A stretch of 64,000 nucleotides of DNA from assembly GCA_002502045.1 (NCBI GenBank), contig DAPE01000019.1, positions 28,210 through 92,209 of the forward strand, read 5' to 3'. The notes below the pieces were generated by a model. That model was not told where the DNA came from and did not search any database. It was given only the letters and a program-made list of their open reading frames with translations. Both the position numbers and the translations under genes were made by a program. Every line of letters starts with the position of its first letter. The first letter of the stretch is position 1. Source of the stretch: Candidatus Parvarchaeota archaeon UBA573 (GTDB lineage: Archaea > Nanobdellota > Nanobdellia > Parvarchaeales > Parvarchaeaceae). Positions 1 to 7,849 of this stretch are shown one piece after another.

Positions 1-951
1 TTAGGAGTAACACAAGCAGCATGTATAAATTCAGTAAACAATCAAATCCTTGAATTATATGTAACAAACAATGTCGGTTATCCCATAAACCTAACAAAAA
101 TAAATGTTACTGGCAATAATGGAGTAACAGTAACACAAGATATCGGTTCTTTACTGTATCCAGGACATTCTTCCTCTTTTTATGTAAACGGTGCATGTAA
201 TAAATCTTCTTCCTCTTACTCTGGGTCTGTTACTATAACTTATATGGAAGTAGGACAGCCATTACCAGGTCCTTATGTATCTACTGGTAAGATATCTAAA
301 GTCGTAGCTTCATCTAACTCAAACTTAGTTGCCAGTTTTAATCCAGCACTTCCATCTAGAATAACTGCAACTGTAACATCCATTCCGACTGGTGCAAAAC
401 CAAGAACGGTGACTGCATGGTTTAGTGTGAAGAATATAAATAATAATGGTGGTGGTAATATATTTTTTTATGGCTTAAACGACTGTAGTCATTACTGGTT
501 TTCAACAGACGTTGGGCAATATCAGGACCAATTAGAAATAAATACTTGTGGTTCAAACCAAGCGTTTTCGACGGCAATAAACATAAATACTTGGTACTTT
601 GTAACTTTTGAATACAATGGAACTTATCAAATAGGTTATCTTGGGAGTGGAGGGACACTTTCTTCGCCGCTTACTTCTTCATTTGTCGCAAACACTGAAT
701 ATTCACCTTTCTATATTGGTTGGGGGCAAGATCCACCAGGTTATTGGAATGGTTCTATAGCAGATGTACAGGTATACAACACTGCGTTATCAACTGCTCA
801 AATCCAAAAATTATATTCTGAAGGCTTAGGCGGAGCCCCTATACCAAACGCAGGTTTAATGGGCTGGTGGCCTTTGGACGGTAACGCAAATGATTATTCA
901 GCCAACAATAATAACGGCGTAACAACAAACATAAATTGGGTTTCTCCTTAG
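1..951 (+). CDS. Secreted surface protein with LamG/concanavalin-like domain, 5' end missing
   Basis: The reading frame is open from base 1, so the gene starts outside the window; the ATG at 244 is an internal Met. The first ~85 residues are a Thr/Val/Asn-rich beta stalk ending in QPLPGPYVSTG. The gene at 10192 has the same junction (ITYxEx.QPLPGPYVSTG), so the two are paralogues. The rest resembles a LamG/concanavalin A-like lectin fold: a strand-rich region with WYFVTFEYNG and DVQVYNTALS, then a GWWPLDGNANDYS motif that usually opens a second such domain and is cut short by the stop. The missing N-terminus probably carried a class III (pilin-type) signal as in the paralogue. Likely role: cell-surface adhesion or sugar binding. 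The domain call is by motif only. Confidence 0.75.
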   Translation, partial: LGVTQAACINSVNNQILELYVTNNVGYPINLTKINVTGNNGVTVTQDIGSLLYPGHSSSFYVNGACNKSSSSYSGSVTITYMEVGQPLPGPYVSTGKISKVVASSNSNLVASFNPALPSRITATVTSIPTGAKPRTVTAWFSVKNINNNGGGNIFFYGLNDCSHYWFSTDVGQYQDQLEINTCGSNQAFSTAININTWYFVTFEYNGTYQIGYLGSGGTLSSPLTSSFVANTEYSPFYIGWGQDPPGYWNGSIADVQVYNTALSTAQIQKLYSEGLGGAPIPNAGLMGWWPLDGNANDYSANNNNGVTTNINWVSP

Positions 952-968
952 TATTATTGATATTTTTA

Positions 969-1742
969 TTAGCTTAATTTTATATCAAAGCAGATCCTTT
1001 CAAGGAATGGTGCGACCTCTCCTGCATTATATTCATTTATTTTTATGTTTTTAAAATTTTTTCTGCATGAATTTATTATTTCATCTCTTATAACTTTAGT
1101 ATTTCCATCTTTTACGAAAGCATACAAATGGATTACTGCCTTTTTATCACACTTTTTAACTGCAGCTTCAAGAAATTCATATGCAGATAATGGAAAATTC
1201 ATTATTACTCTGTCGAATTTGCCTTCTAAACTTTTAGTTATTTTTTTAGAATCACCGCAATAATAATCTATATTTGATATTTTATTTAATTTGATGTTTT
1301 TCTTTAGTAATTCTATAGCATTTTTGTTTATATCTATAGCAGTTACATTCTTTGCTATCTTTGCTATAGGTATTGTAAATGGCCCAACGCCGCAAAACAT
1401 ATCTAGCACTCTTTCCTTGCTTTTGATCTGCTTTATTACTCTTAAACGTTCATTTGACATTCTTGGAGAGAAATAAACTTTCTTTACGTCTACATAATAA
1501 GAGAAGCCATTTTCTTTGTATAAAGCAACACTGCTGTTTCCAATTAACTTTTTTAGTTTGGGAATTCTTTCTTCACCTTGTACCATACCTATCTTCTGGA
1601 ATATTGTATTAACGTTTTTGTTTTTATTTAGTATTTCTTTTATAGCTGTTAATTTTTGATTTTTTGTTAGCTTTCCATCAAATTTTACTATAGCTATGTT
1701 ACCAACTATATCAAAACCTTTATTTAGCCTTCCTTTTTCCAT
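969..1742 (-). CDS. trm5: tRNA (guanine37-N1)-methyltransferase Trm5
   Basis: Class I SAM methyltransferase of the archaeal Trm5 family, which makes m1G37 next to the anticodon and prevents frameshifting. The SAM site is FCGVGPFTIP followed by an acidic residue (AIDIN). The catalytic-loop motif MNFPLSAYEFLEAA fits Trm5 (N-x-P with downstream FLxxA). At 257 residues it is on the short side for the family and probably lacks much of the N-terminal D1 domain. The frame extends upstream to 1811, but the added residues are a low-complexity Tyr/Ser run. The ATG at 1742 has a GGAG-type site (TCTCCT on the plus strand at 1746-1751), so I place the start there. Converges with the surface gene across a 17-nt gap. 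Probably the last gene after leuS on this strand. Confidence 0.82.
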   Translation of the reverse strand: MEKGRLNKGFDIVGNIAIVKFDGKLTKNQKLTAIKEILNKNKNVNTIFQKIGMVQGEERIPKLKKLIGNSSVALYKENGFSYYVDVKKVYFSPRMSNERLRVIKQIKSKERVLDMFCGVGPFTIPIAKIAKNVTAIDINKNAIELLKKNIKLNKISNIDYYCGDSKKITKSLEGKFDRVIMNFPLSAYEFLEAAVKKCDKKAVIHLYAFVKDGNTKVIRDEIINSCRKNFKNIKINEYNAGEVAPFLERICFDIKLS

Positions 1743-1785
1743 TTTTTCTCCTGAATAAATTAAAGAATGGAAAGAATAAAAAGAG

Positions 1786-1817
1786 TACAAATATGAATAT
1801 ATGGAATACAAATATGA
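1786..1817. repeat. Two 11-nt direct repeats with 21-nt period
   Basis: TACAAATATGA occurs at 1786-1796 and again at 1807-1817. The 21-nt period is two helical turns, so a protein could read both copies from one face. They lie between leuS and trm5, upstream of the trm5 start on the minus strand. They could instead be duplicated A/T-rich promoter elements or chance in AT-rich DNA. Confidence 0.4.
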
Positions 1818-1871
1818 GTATTAAGCTTATTATTAAGGTCAAAATGCTTATAATCGTTAAATAGTGCCTTT

Positions 1872-4595
1872 TCATTTTATAATGATCATAGGCTTTCCAG
1901 GGAATGCTTTTTCTTCGCTGCTTTCTTCTATTTTTATTTCTGCGTTATATTTCTCTTTTATTTTTTCCTTGGATTCGATAAAAACCTTTTTTTCTAATTC
2001 ATAATCGAGCTTTTTATTTGGCAGCCTTTTTGGGTTTTTAAGTAGTTTGTTTACAAAGTCATTAATTGTAAGTTCTTTTCTTATTTCCTTTATATCTCTG
2101 CTTCTGTGTGTTATTTCCTCAACTTTGTTATATATATCGAATTTTTCCTTTTCAGCTATTCCTATTATTATTTCTTTTGGATCCTTATTTATCAGATTAA
2201 GAAGGTTGTTTATGTCATCTAATGTCTGTTTTAAAACATCAAATTCATTCTCAATTATCTCGTTCTTTTGTTCTTCTTTTATTTCAGGCCAGCTTTGATA
2301 ACTTTCCAATAATTCCCCTTTGTTCAAAGCATTATCTATCTCTTCAGTTACAAATGGGAAGAGTGGATGATTAAGCCTTGCGAATACAGTTATTGCGTAC
2401 TTTAACGTTTCTTTATTGTTTCCGCCATAATCAATGTAATCTTTGATATTCTCTATAAATTCAAAGAAGGAATAATTCAAGGAGTTCTTATATTTCATTA
2501 AATTATAGGCTTTTTCGCTGTTTTCTATAAGATAGTTTATTTTAGACCATAGAAATTCATCTACAAGTTTTCTATCCCCAGAAAAACTGTCTATTATTTC
2601 AGTAAGTTCAAGTATAAATTCTATTTTCTGTTTAAAGCCATTTATATTGTTTAAATCCCACTCTGCGTCGTCCATGCCATTTGATGCCGATGCTATTAAT
2701 CTGGCAGCATCTGCCCCATAATTGTTTACTACATAATCTATCGTCATTGTATTTCCTTTTGACTTGCTCATCTTCTTCCCATTTACAGTAAGCCAGCCGT
2801 TTATTCCAAGGCCTCTTGGCCATTTGTCCTTATTGAAAATTGCAATGTGTGTCATTATAAAGAAGGCTATGTGGTTAGTTATAAGCTCTTTAGCTGTAAC
2901 TCTTAAATCCAATGGGTACCAGTACTCAAACTCTTTTTTCATCCTTTCTATATTGTCTGGGAATTTTTTGTCCAGTTTTTTATCTAAAAGGATATAATCA
3001 AACATTTCATCGTTTATCTCTTTAGGTTCCATGTCTTTTATTAAGTGGGAAAATGTGTAATACGCCATATATATAGTAGAGTCACTAAGCGGTTCTATGA
3101 GCCAATTCTTGTCCCATGGTAATGGTGTACCTAATCCGCCATTTCTGGTTGCAGCTTTGTCCTCCATGTTGTATACAGCATTTATTATCTGAGCCTTTGC
3201 TTCATCTGGTCTAATGTCCATCTTTTGTATCCAGTCTATGGTTTTTTCTTTAAGTTGTTTATCAGAATACCTTATAAACCACTGATTTTGTACAAGCTTA
3301 ATCAGGCCCTTGGCTCCGCAACGGCATATTACCTCTCCAGAAGTTTCATAAAAATTATCGTAAGCGTTGCTTTTCTTTATGAGCTCAATAGCTTCTTCCT
3401 TTGCTTCTTTTACAGGTTTGCCACTTAATTGACCGTTGTTTTCATTTAATATACCATAATTAAATTCTGTTTTATATACATATTTTGTGGCGTTCTCTAA
3501 AGCTTTTTCATCTGCGGATCCAAAGCGCTTAATTGCTTCTTCCATTAGATTAGGATTTGTTTTTACGTCAATTATTTTCTTGGGTTCTTTAAGTCTAATC
3601 TCGGTTTTTTTCTTGCTGTAATAATTATAATCAAATGGAGCATGCATTGGCACACTCATTACTATACCTGTGTTTTTGTCGGTTTTTACAAATTCTGCGT
3701 CTAGTATCGGTATTTCCTCACCGTTTACTGGATTTATAGCAGTTTTTCCGATTATCTCAGACGGATTAAAGTCTTCTATTTTCTCTGCCATATTTTTTTG
3801 AAATGGCAATTTTTCGGTGAATTCTTTTGAAACAATCCATTCCTCACCATTTGAAAATCTTATCTTTTTATAGTTTGCTTTTCCATTTATCCATAAGTTA
3901 CTTACTCCGTAAATTGTTTCTGGCCTTAATGTAGCCGCTGGCATGATAAATTTGTCGGCTTTAAATTTGATTATTGTGAACTCCATTGGGCTTTCTCCCT
4001 CTCCGTCTGCTCTATCATGATCCCCTAAAGAAGTATTCTCTCTTGGACACCAAACTACTGGATGATCTCCTTGTGTTATATAATCCATATCTTTAAGTGT
4101 TCTAAACTGCCATTCAACAAATTTTGAATATTGCTCAGTGTATGAAAGTATGAAATTTCTTCTCCAGTCTATGGATATGCCAACTAAATTGAAGTCGTTT
4201 TTATATGTCTTGCCAAAGAATAAACCTAATTCTAAAGGGTTTCCAGCGAATCGTTTTATATCCTCATCAGTAGCTCCCTGGTCCTTCATTATCTTTATTG
4301 CCGCCTCATCGCCATTTTTCAGCCTAAGAGACATACCTGCCATAGGCCCTCCTGTCATATGGAAGCCCTGTGGGAAAAGGACATTTTTCCCCATCATTCT
4401 TTGGAATCTTGCGAATATATCGGCCCTAGTCCAGGTATACATATGCCCCGTATGTAGTCTTCCATCTGGGTACATAACAGGAACGGTTATAAAGAATTTT
4501 TCCTTTTTTTCATCTGCATCAGCTTCATAGCTTTTCTTTTCATTGTATACATTTCTCCATTTTTTTTCTATTTCTTCAAGCTGATATTTTGACAT
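1872..4595 (-). CDS. leuS: Leucyl-tRNA synthetase (archaeal type)
   Basis: Class I aminoacyl-tRNA synthetase charging tRNA-Leu. At 907 residues it is near the archaeal norm. The HIGH-type motif is HTGH (~residues 48-51), the KMSKS loop is KKMSKSKGN (~residue 608), and WCPRENTSLGDHDR sits at the editing-domain boundary. The central part (residues ~200-500) is the CP1 editing insertion, followed by the anticodon-binding helical bundle and a Lys/Glu-rich C-terminal domain ending in PGKPMIIIK. The ATG at 4595 begins the expected MSKYQLEEIEKKW. It is transcribed away from proS across a ~100-nt AT-rich intergenic region that must hold both promoters. No intein or frameshift is seen. Confidence 0.97.
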   Translation of the reverse strand: MSKYQLEEIEKKWRNVYNEKKSYEADADEKKEKFFITVPVMYPDGRLHTGHMYTWTRADIFARFQRMMGKNVLFPQGFHMTGGPMAGMSLRLKNGDEAAIKIMKDQGATDEDIKRFAGNPLELGLFFGKTYKNDFNLVGISIDWRRNFILSYTEQYSKFVEWQFRTLKDMDYITQGDHPVVWCPRENTSLGDHDRADGEGESPMEFTIIKFKADKFIMPAATLRPETIYGVSNLWINGKANYKKIRFSNGEEWIVSKEFTEKLPFQKNMAEKIEDFNPSEIIGKTAINPVNGEEIPILDAEFVKTDKNTGIVMSVPMHAPFDYNYYSKKKTEIRLKEPKKIIDVKTNPNLMEEAIKRFGSADEKALENATKYVYKTEFNYGILNENNGQLSGKPVKEAKEEAIELIKKSNAYDNFYETSGEVICRCGAKGLIKLVQNQWFIRYSDKQLKEKTIDWIQKMDIRPDEAKAQIINAVYNMEDKAATRNGGLGTPLPWDKNWLIEPLSDSTIYMAYYTFSHLIKDMEPKEINDEMFDYILLDKKLDKKFPDNIERMKKEFEYWYPLDLRVTAKELITNHIAFFIMTHIAIFNKDKWPRGLGINGWLTVNGKKMSKSKGNTMTIDYVVNNYGADAARLIASASNGMDDAEWDLNNINGFKQKIEFILELTEIIDSFSGDRKLVDEFLWSKINYLIENSEKAYNLMKYKNSLNYSFFEFIENIKDYIDYGGNNKETLKYAITVFARLNHPLFPFVTEEIDNALNKGELLESYQSWPEIKEEQKNEIIENEFDVLKQTLDDINNLLNLINKDPKEIIIGIAEKEKFDIYNKVEEITHRSRDIKEIRKELTINDFVNKLLKNPKRLPNKKLDYELEKKVFIESKEKIKEKYNAEIKIEESSEEKAFPGKPMIIIK

Positions 4596-4698
4596 AAGTA
4601 AGAGAAATAACTGCTTGTTTTTATACTTTTTTGATATTTAATATAATTTGTATAGCAAATTAACTAAGCTTTATTAATCAAAATAGCATTAAAAAATA

Positions 4699-6132
4699 AT
4701 GGCAGAGGGAATAAACATAAAGAAAGAAAGCGATTTGATTTCTTGGTACAACCAGGTTGTTATTAAATCAGAGATGGCAGACTTCTCAATAGTTAAGGGA
4801 TTTGCGGTTTACCGGCCATACGGCTATGAGATGTGGGAAAGGAGCGTAGAATATCTTGACGGTAAATTCAAGTCTATAGGCGTAAAAAATGCATATTTTC
4901 CATTGCTAATACCAGAAAGTGTGCTTTCAAAGGAAAAGGAGCACATAGAAGGATTTAATCCCGAAGTGGCATGGGTAACCATGGGAGGAGATACTAAGTT
5001 GGATGAGAGACTCGCTATCAGGCCTACTTCTGAAACAATAATGTATGACAGCTACTCGAAATGGATAAAAAGCTACAGGGATTTGCCGCTTTTAATAAAT
5101 CAGTGGAATACAATGGTAAGGTGGGAAACAAAAGAAACCAGGCTATTTTTAAGAGGAAGAGAAGTTTTATGGCAGGAAGGACATTGCGTTTTTAAAACAG
5201 AAGAAGAAGCAGATAAAAATGCAAGGGATATATTAAATTTTTATAAGGATTTCCTTGAAAATATGCTTGCAGTTCCTGTTATTGCAGGTAAGAAAAGTCA
5301 AAGTGAAAAATTCGCTGGTGCTGTTACAACTTATACTGTTGAAGCAGTGCTTTCAAACAATTTTATGTCACAAGCGGCCACCTCTCATTATCTAGGGCAG
5401 AACTTTGCAAAACCCTTTGATATAAAGTTTTTAGATGAAAAGAATGAATTACAGTATCCTTTTCAAACTTCTTGGGGTATTTCAATGCGTTCAATAGGTA
5501 TAATGTTATTAGTACACGGTGATGATAAGGGGTTAGTTCTATCACCACATGTTGCTCCCTATCAATGTGTTATAATCCCCATTATAAAAGAAGAAAAGGA
5601 TAAAGTTCTAGAATACTGCGGCCAGATAGAATCAAGGTTAAAAGAGATTGGAATAAGGGTGTTGCTTGACAGTAGAGAGGATTATTCACCAGGATGGAAA
5701 CTTAACGAATACGATCTTAAAGGTGTGCCTTTGAAGATACAAATCGGGAAAAGAGAACTTGAGTCCAGAAATATATCTTTAAAAACAAGAATTAACAATG
5801 TACAATCTATTGTCTCTTTCAATGAAATTGAGCAGGTAAAAGAAAAGCTTGAAGAAATACATAGAAGCATGCTTGAAAATGTTAGAGAAGAAAACAAAAA
5901 AAGGATAAGAGAAGAAAGCTCGAAGGATAATTTTGTAAAGGCGCTTAAAGAAAGTCTATACATAGTAAAGGCCTCTTGGTGTGGAACTCCAGAGTGTGAA
6001 GATAAAATAAAGAATGAAACCGGCGCAACTTCACGGCTTATCCCTTTAGAAACTGAGAAACTTATTAACGAAAAATGTATATTTTGTGGCAATGAAGCTA
6101 AAGTAAATGCATATTTCGCAAAATCCTATTAA
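4699..6132 (+). CDS. proS: Prolyl-tRNA synthetase (archaeal/eukaryotic type, ProS3)
   Basis: Class II synthetase charging tRNA-Pro in the cytoplasm, 477 residues, the usual archaeal length. The class II core shows YFPLLIPES (motif 1 region), IRPTSETIMY, VRWETKETRLFLRGREVLWQEGH (read in parts; motif 2) and TSWGISMRSIG / GLVLSPHVAP (motif 3). The C-terminal domain has the archaeal zinc-binding pattern, with Cys pairs at CGTPEC (~427) and CIFC (~459), and ends in a conserved Tyr. The start at 4699 gives a normal N-terminus (MAEGINIKKESDLISWY). The following methyltransferase gene begins one base after the stop, so the two are probably cotranscribed. Confidence 0.97.
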   Translation: MAEGINIKKESDLISWYNQVVIKSEMADFSIVKGFAVYRPYGYEMWERSVEYLDGKFKSIGVKNAYFPLLIPESVLSKEKEHIEGFNPEVAWVTMGGDTKLDERLAIRPTSETIMYDSYSKWIKSYRDLPLLINQWNTMVRWETKETRLFLRGREVLWQEGHCVFKTEEEADKNARDILNFYKDFLENMLAVPVIAGKKSQSEKFAGAVTTYTVEAVLSNNFMSQAATSHYLGQNFAKPFDIKFLDEKNELQYPFQTSWGISMRSIGIMLLVHGDDKGLVLSPHVAPYQCVIIPIIKEEKDKVLEYCGQIESRLKEIGIRVLLDSREDYSPGWKLNEYDLKGVPLKIQIGKRELESRNISLKTRINNVQSIVSFNEIEQVKEKLEEIHRSMLENVREENKKRIREESSKDNFVKALKESLYIVKASWCGTPECEDKIKNETGATSRLIPLETEKLINEKCIFCGNEAKVNAYFAKSY

Positions 6133-6133
6133 A

Positions 6134-6646
6134 ATGGACGCAGTATCATACTATAATTCTATAAAGGACAGCTATGAAAAACTCTATTCTAGAGAGCAGG
6201 AAAACAAAATACGGTTCTTTCTATCTAAAATAAACATAAAAAGTAATGATAAGATACTTGATGTAGGTGCAGGTTCAGGTATACTTGAGTCTTTGCTAAG
6301 TGAAAATAAAATAACTGCATTAGAACCCTCCAATATGTCAGATATAATAATTTTGAAAAATCTGAGCAATGTGTCGGTTATAAAGGAAACTATACAGGAC
6401 TTTAATCCTAATGACAAGTTTGATGTCGTTTTTTGTATTACAGTTCTGCAGGACATAAAAGAAGAAGAAAGAGATAAGGTAATTAAGAAACTTTTTAGTT
6501 TAACTGCGGAAAATGGGCATCTTATAATTTCAGTATTAAACGTTTCAAAAATAGACCTAAGCAGTTTGAATCCTGCAAACAGTGGTTATATTGAGAATGA
6601 TAGGTACTTTATATTCTTTAATGGGGGTAAAAGCTTTTTAAGTTAA
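6134..6646 (+). CDS. Class I SAM-dependent methyltransferase, substrate unknown
   Basis: 170 residues with a Rossmann methyltransferase fold. Motif I is ILDVGAGSGILE, motif II is the acidic ALEPSN, and motif IV is FDVVFCITVLQDI. The N-terminus (YYNSIKDSYEKLYS) resembles a family of small archaeal methyltransferases whose substrate is usually unassigned. The frame extends upstream to 6107, but that would overlap proS by 26 nt. The ATG at 6134, one base after the proS stop, gives the canonical N-terminus and is preferred. Operon position after proS hints at tRNA or translation factor methylation, but nothing in the sequence fixes the substrate. Confidence 0.8.
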   Translation: MDAVSYYNSIKDSYEKLYSREQENKIRFFLSKINIKSNDKILDVGAGSGILESLLSENKITALEPSNMSDIIILKNLSNVSVIKETIQDFNPNDKFDVVFCITVLQDIKEEERDKVIKKLFSLTAENGHLIISVLNVSKIDLSSLNPANSGYIENDRYFIFFNGGKSFLS

Positions 6647-6692
6647 GAAGCAGTTAATTATATTAACATAAAATAATATTAATAAAATAATT

Positions 6693-6698
6693 AGGAGG
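6693..6698 (+). promoter_or_regulatory. Strong Shine-Dalgarno site
   Basis: A perfect AGGAGG lies six bases before the ATG at 6705. It decides the start of the PRC-barrel gene, ruling out the in-frame TTG at 6699 that sits inside this spacer. Confidence 0.8.
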
Positions 6699-6704
6699 TT
6701 GATT

Positions 6705-6977
6705 ATGGCAGGCGTAACTAAAGGAGAAAGAATAGATGCAAGAACTATAGTTGGTAAGACAATTGTAGGAAAAAGTGGAAAGAAAATAGGTATGGTAGAA
6801 GATTTAATATATGAAGCAAGGACGGGGGAGTTAGTTTATTTATCAGTTAAAAGCCCTACATCATACGCTAATACATTCCAGTTCGAGAAAGATGAAAATG
6901 GTTTTGAAGAAATCCCTTATAGTGCAGTTATTTCCATAGGAGATTTTGTAGTAGTAGCAGAAGAAGATATAATATAA
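6705..6977 (+). CDS. PRC-barrel domain protein
   Basis: 90 residues, all one PRC-barrel domain: DARTIVGKTIVGKSGKKIGMV with VEDLIYEARTGELVYL, then EEIPYSAVISIGDFVVV. PRC-barrel proteins are small beta-barrels found in RNA processing (RimM), photosynthetic reaction centres and archaeal cell division (CdvA); single-domain archaeal copies are common and mostly uncharacterised. The start is set by the AGGAGG at 6693. It stands alone between the methyltransferase gene and a tRNA gene on the opposite strand. The ~50 nt after it are AT-rich with no clear terminator. Confidence 0.85.
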   Translation: MAGVTKGERIDARTIVGKTIVGKSGKKIGMVEDLIYEARTGELVYLSVKSPTSYANTFQFEKDENGFEEIPYSAVISIGDFVVVAEEDII

Positions 6978-7021
6978 TTAATAAAGCTATTTGTTTGATT
7001 ATATCTTTACTTTATATTGAG

Positions 7022-7028
7022 CAAAAAA
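7022..7028 (-). terminator. Oligo-T terminator after tRNA-Thr(GGU)
   Basis: On the minus strand the tRNA 3' end is followed by a run of T, read on the plus strand as the A-run 7022-7029, whose last base is discriminator U73. T-runs are the usual archaeal termination signal. Confidence 0.55.
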
Positions 7029-7100
7029 AGCCTAGGGCGAGAATCGGACTCGCGATCTTCTCCTTACCAAGGAGACGCTTTGCCACTGAGCCACCTAGGC
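7029..7100 (-). tRNA. tRNA-Thr(GGU)
   Basis: Intronless 72-nt cloverleaf with the discriminator. The acceptor stem GCCTAGG/CCTAGGC is perfect, the anticodon arm TCTCC-TTGGTAA-GGAGA gives GGU, and the T-stem GCGAG/CTCGC is perfect. The D-stem GCTC/AAGC has one C-A mismatch at 13-22. Discriminator U73 is typical of archaeal tRNA-Thr. The T-loop reads TCCGATT, with C where U55 (pseudouridine) is nearly universal. CCA is not encoded. Confidence 0.95.
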
Positions 7101-7242
7101 AACTTTTCAATTAAATTTTAAATAGTGTCTTATATTTAACTTTGTTGTAGGTCTTTTTTTAGTAAATTACTTTAATGAAAATATAAATACTTGAGAACTA
7201 ATGTAGTATTAGCGGATATAATAACAGAAAATAACAAATAAT

Positions 7243-7557
7243 ATGGATAAACTTTCGAAGCTTATCTCGCCAGATAAACACGTGCTTGATATTGTGGATT
7301 ATACTATGCCTATCAGCGAGTTTGAAAGAACGAAAAATAATATTTACGACTTTTTCGATGAAAGAGAAAAAAACGTTGTAGAGCTAAAAAGGCAGGACAA
7401 CGGAAGAATCAGGGTACATTTTTATACCTGTGTAGCAGGGAATTGTATGCCTTGGGATTCATATCTGGATAATTTCCTTAGAAAGGAGATTAAGATAAAA
7501 GGGCTTAGGAGAGTGCCATGCTACATGAGTGTTGATGAATATATTAGTAATCTTTAG
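7243..7557 (+). CDS. Hypothetical protein, 104 aa
   Basis: Not recognised. A soluble, charged protein (MDKLSKLISPDKHVLDIVDY...) whose central part looks like a beta hairpin (GRIRVHFYTCVAGNCMPW) and which ends with a helix. The only two cysteines before the C-terminal part are in CVAGNC; a third is in VPCYM. There is no signal peptide or membrane segment. A TATA-like element at ~7179-7190 would leave a short leader of about 30 nt. Single gene between tRNA-Thr and S17e. The coding frame is supported by length, clean composition and position between two other plus-strand signals. Confidence 0.65.
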   Translation: MDKLSKLISPDKHVLDIVDYTMPISEFERTKNNIYDFFDEREKNVVELKRQDNGRIRVHFYTCVAGNCMPWDSYLDNFLRKEIKIKGLRRVPCYMSVDEYISNL

Positions 7558-7594
7558 GTTGAAGAATAATGCCTAAGCTAATAATCCGAAAACA

Positions 7595-7609
7595 AAAATA
7601 TTTAAATAC
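7595..7609 (+). promoter_or_regulatory. TATA-like box for rps17e
   Basis: AAATATTTAAATACC is centred about 29 nt before the ATG at 7631. The usual archaeal TATA-to-start-site distance would put transcription start at or next to the ATG, implying a leaderless or nearly leaderless mRNA. No Shine-Dalgarno is visible. Confidence 0.55.
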
Positions 7610-7630
7610 CTTATAAAACTATAATAACGA

Positions 7631-7849
7631 ATGGGAAGAATAAGAGGCAAAGAAATAAGGAATGCAACTATAGAAGTGCTAAAAACTTATAAAGGTCTTT
7701 TCACGGATGACTTTGAAAATAACAAGGAAGCATTGAGTGGAATAATAACTGCTCAGAAAAGGACTAGAAATAAAATTGCAGGTTTTATAACAAAATTGGC
7801 GAAAAGCAAGTCAATAGAAGCATTCATAATAGAACATTCTTCAAAGTAA
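7631..7849 (+). CDS. rps17e: 30S ribosomal protein S17e
   Basis: 72 residues, the normal archaeal size. It shows the S17e pattern MGRIRGKEIRNATIEVLKTY, the FTDDFENNKEAL stretch and KRTRNKIAGFITKLAK. A small-subunit protein shared by archaea and eukaryotes. Transcribed alone from its own TATA-like box. Its last 9 nt overlap the end of rqcH on the opposite strand. Confidence 0.95.
   Translation: MGRIRGKEIRNATIEVLKTYKGLFTDDFENNKEALSGIITAQKRTRNKIAGFITKLAKSKSIEAFIIEHSSK

Noticed and set aside
244-951. ATG at 244 as the start of the LamG-type gene
   Set aside because: The same frame is open to base 1 and encodes the stalk shared with the paralogue at 10192, so 244 is an internal Met.
1743-1811. 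N-terminal extension of Trm5
   Set aside because: It would add a repetitive Tyr/Ser/Phe run unlike the family, and the ATG at 1742 has a good ribosome binding site.
5682-6092. 136-codon minus-strand frame within proS
   Set aside because: Antisense shadow of a well-conserved gene; no start signal and no recognisable protein.
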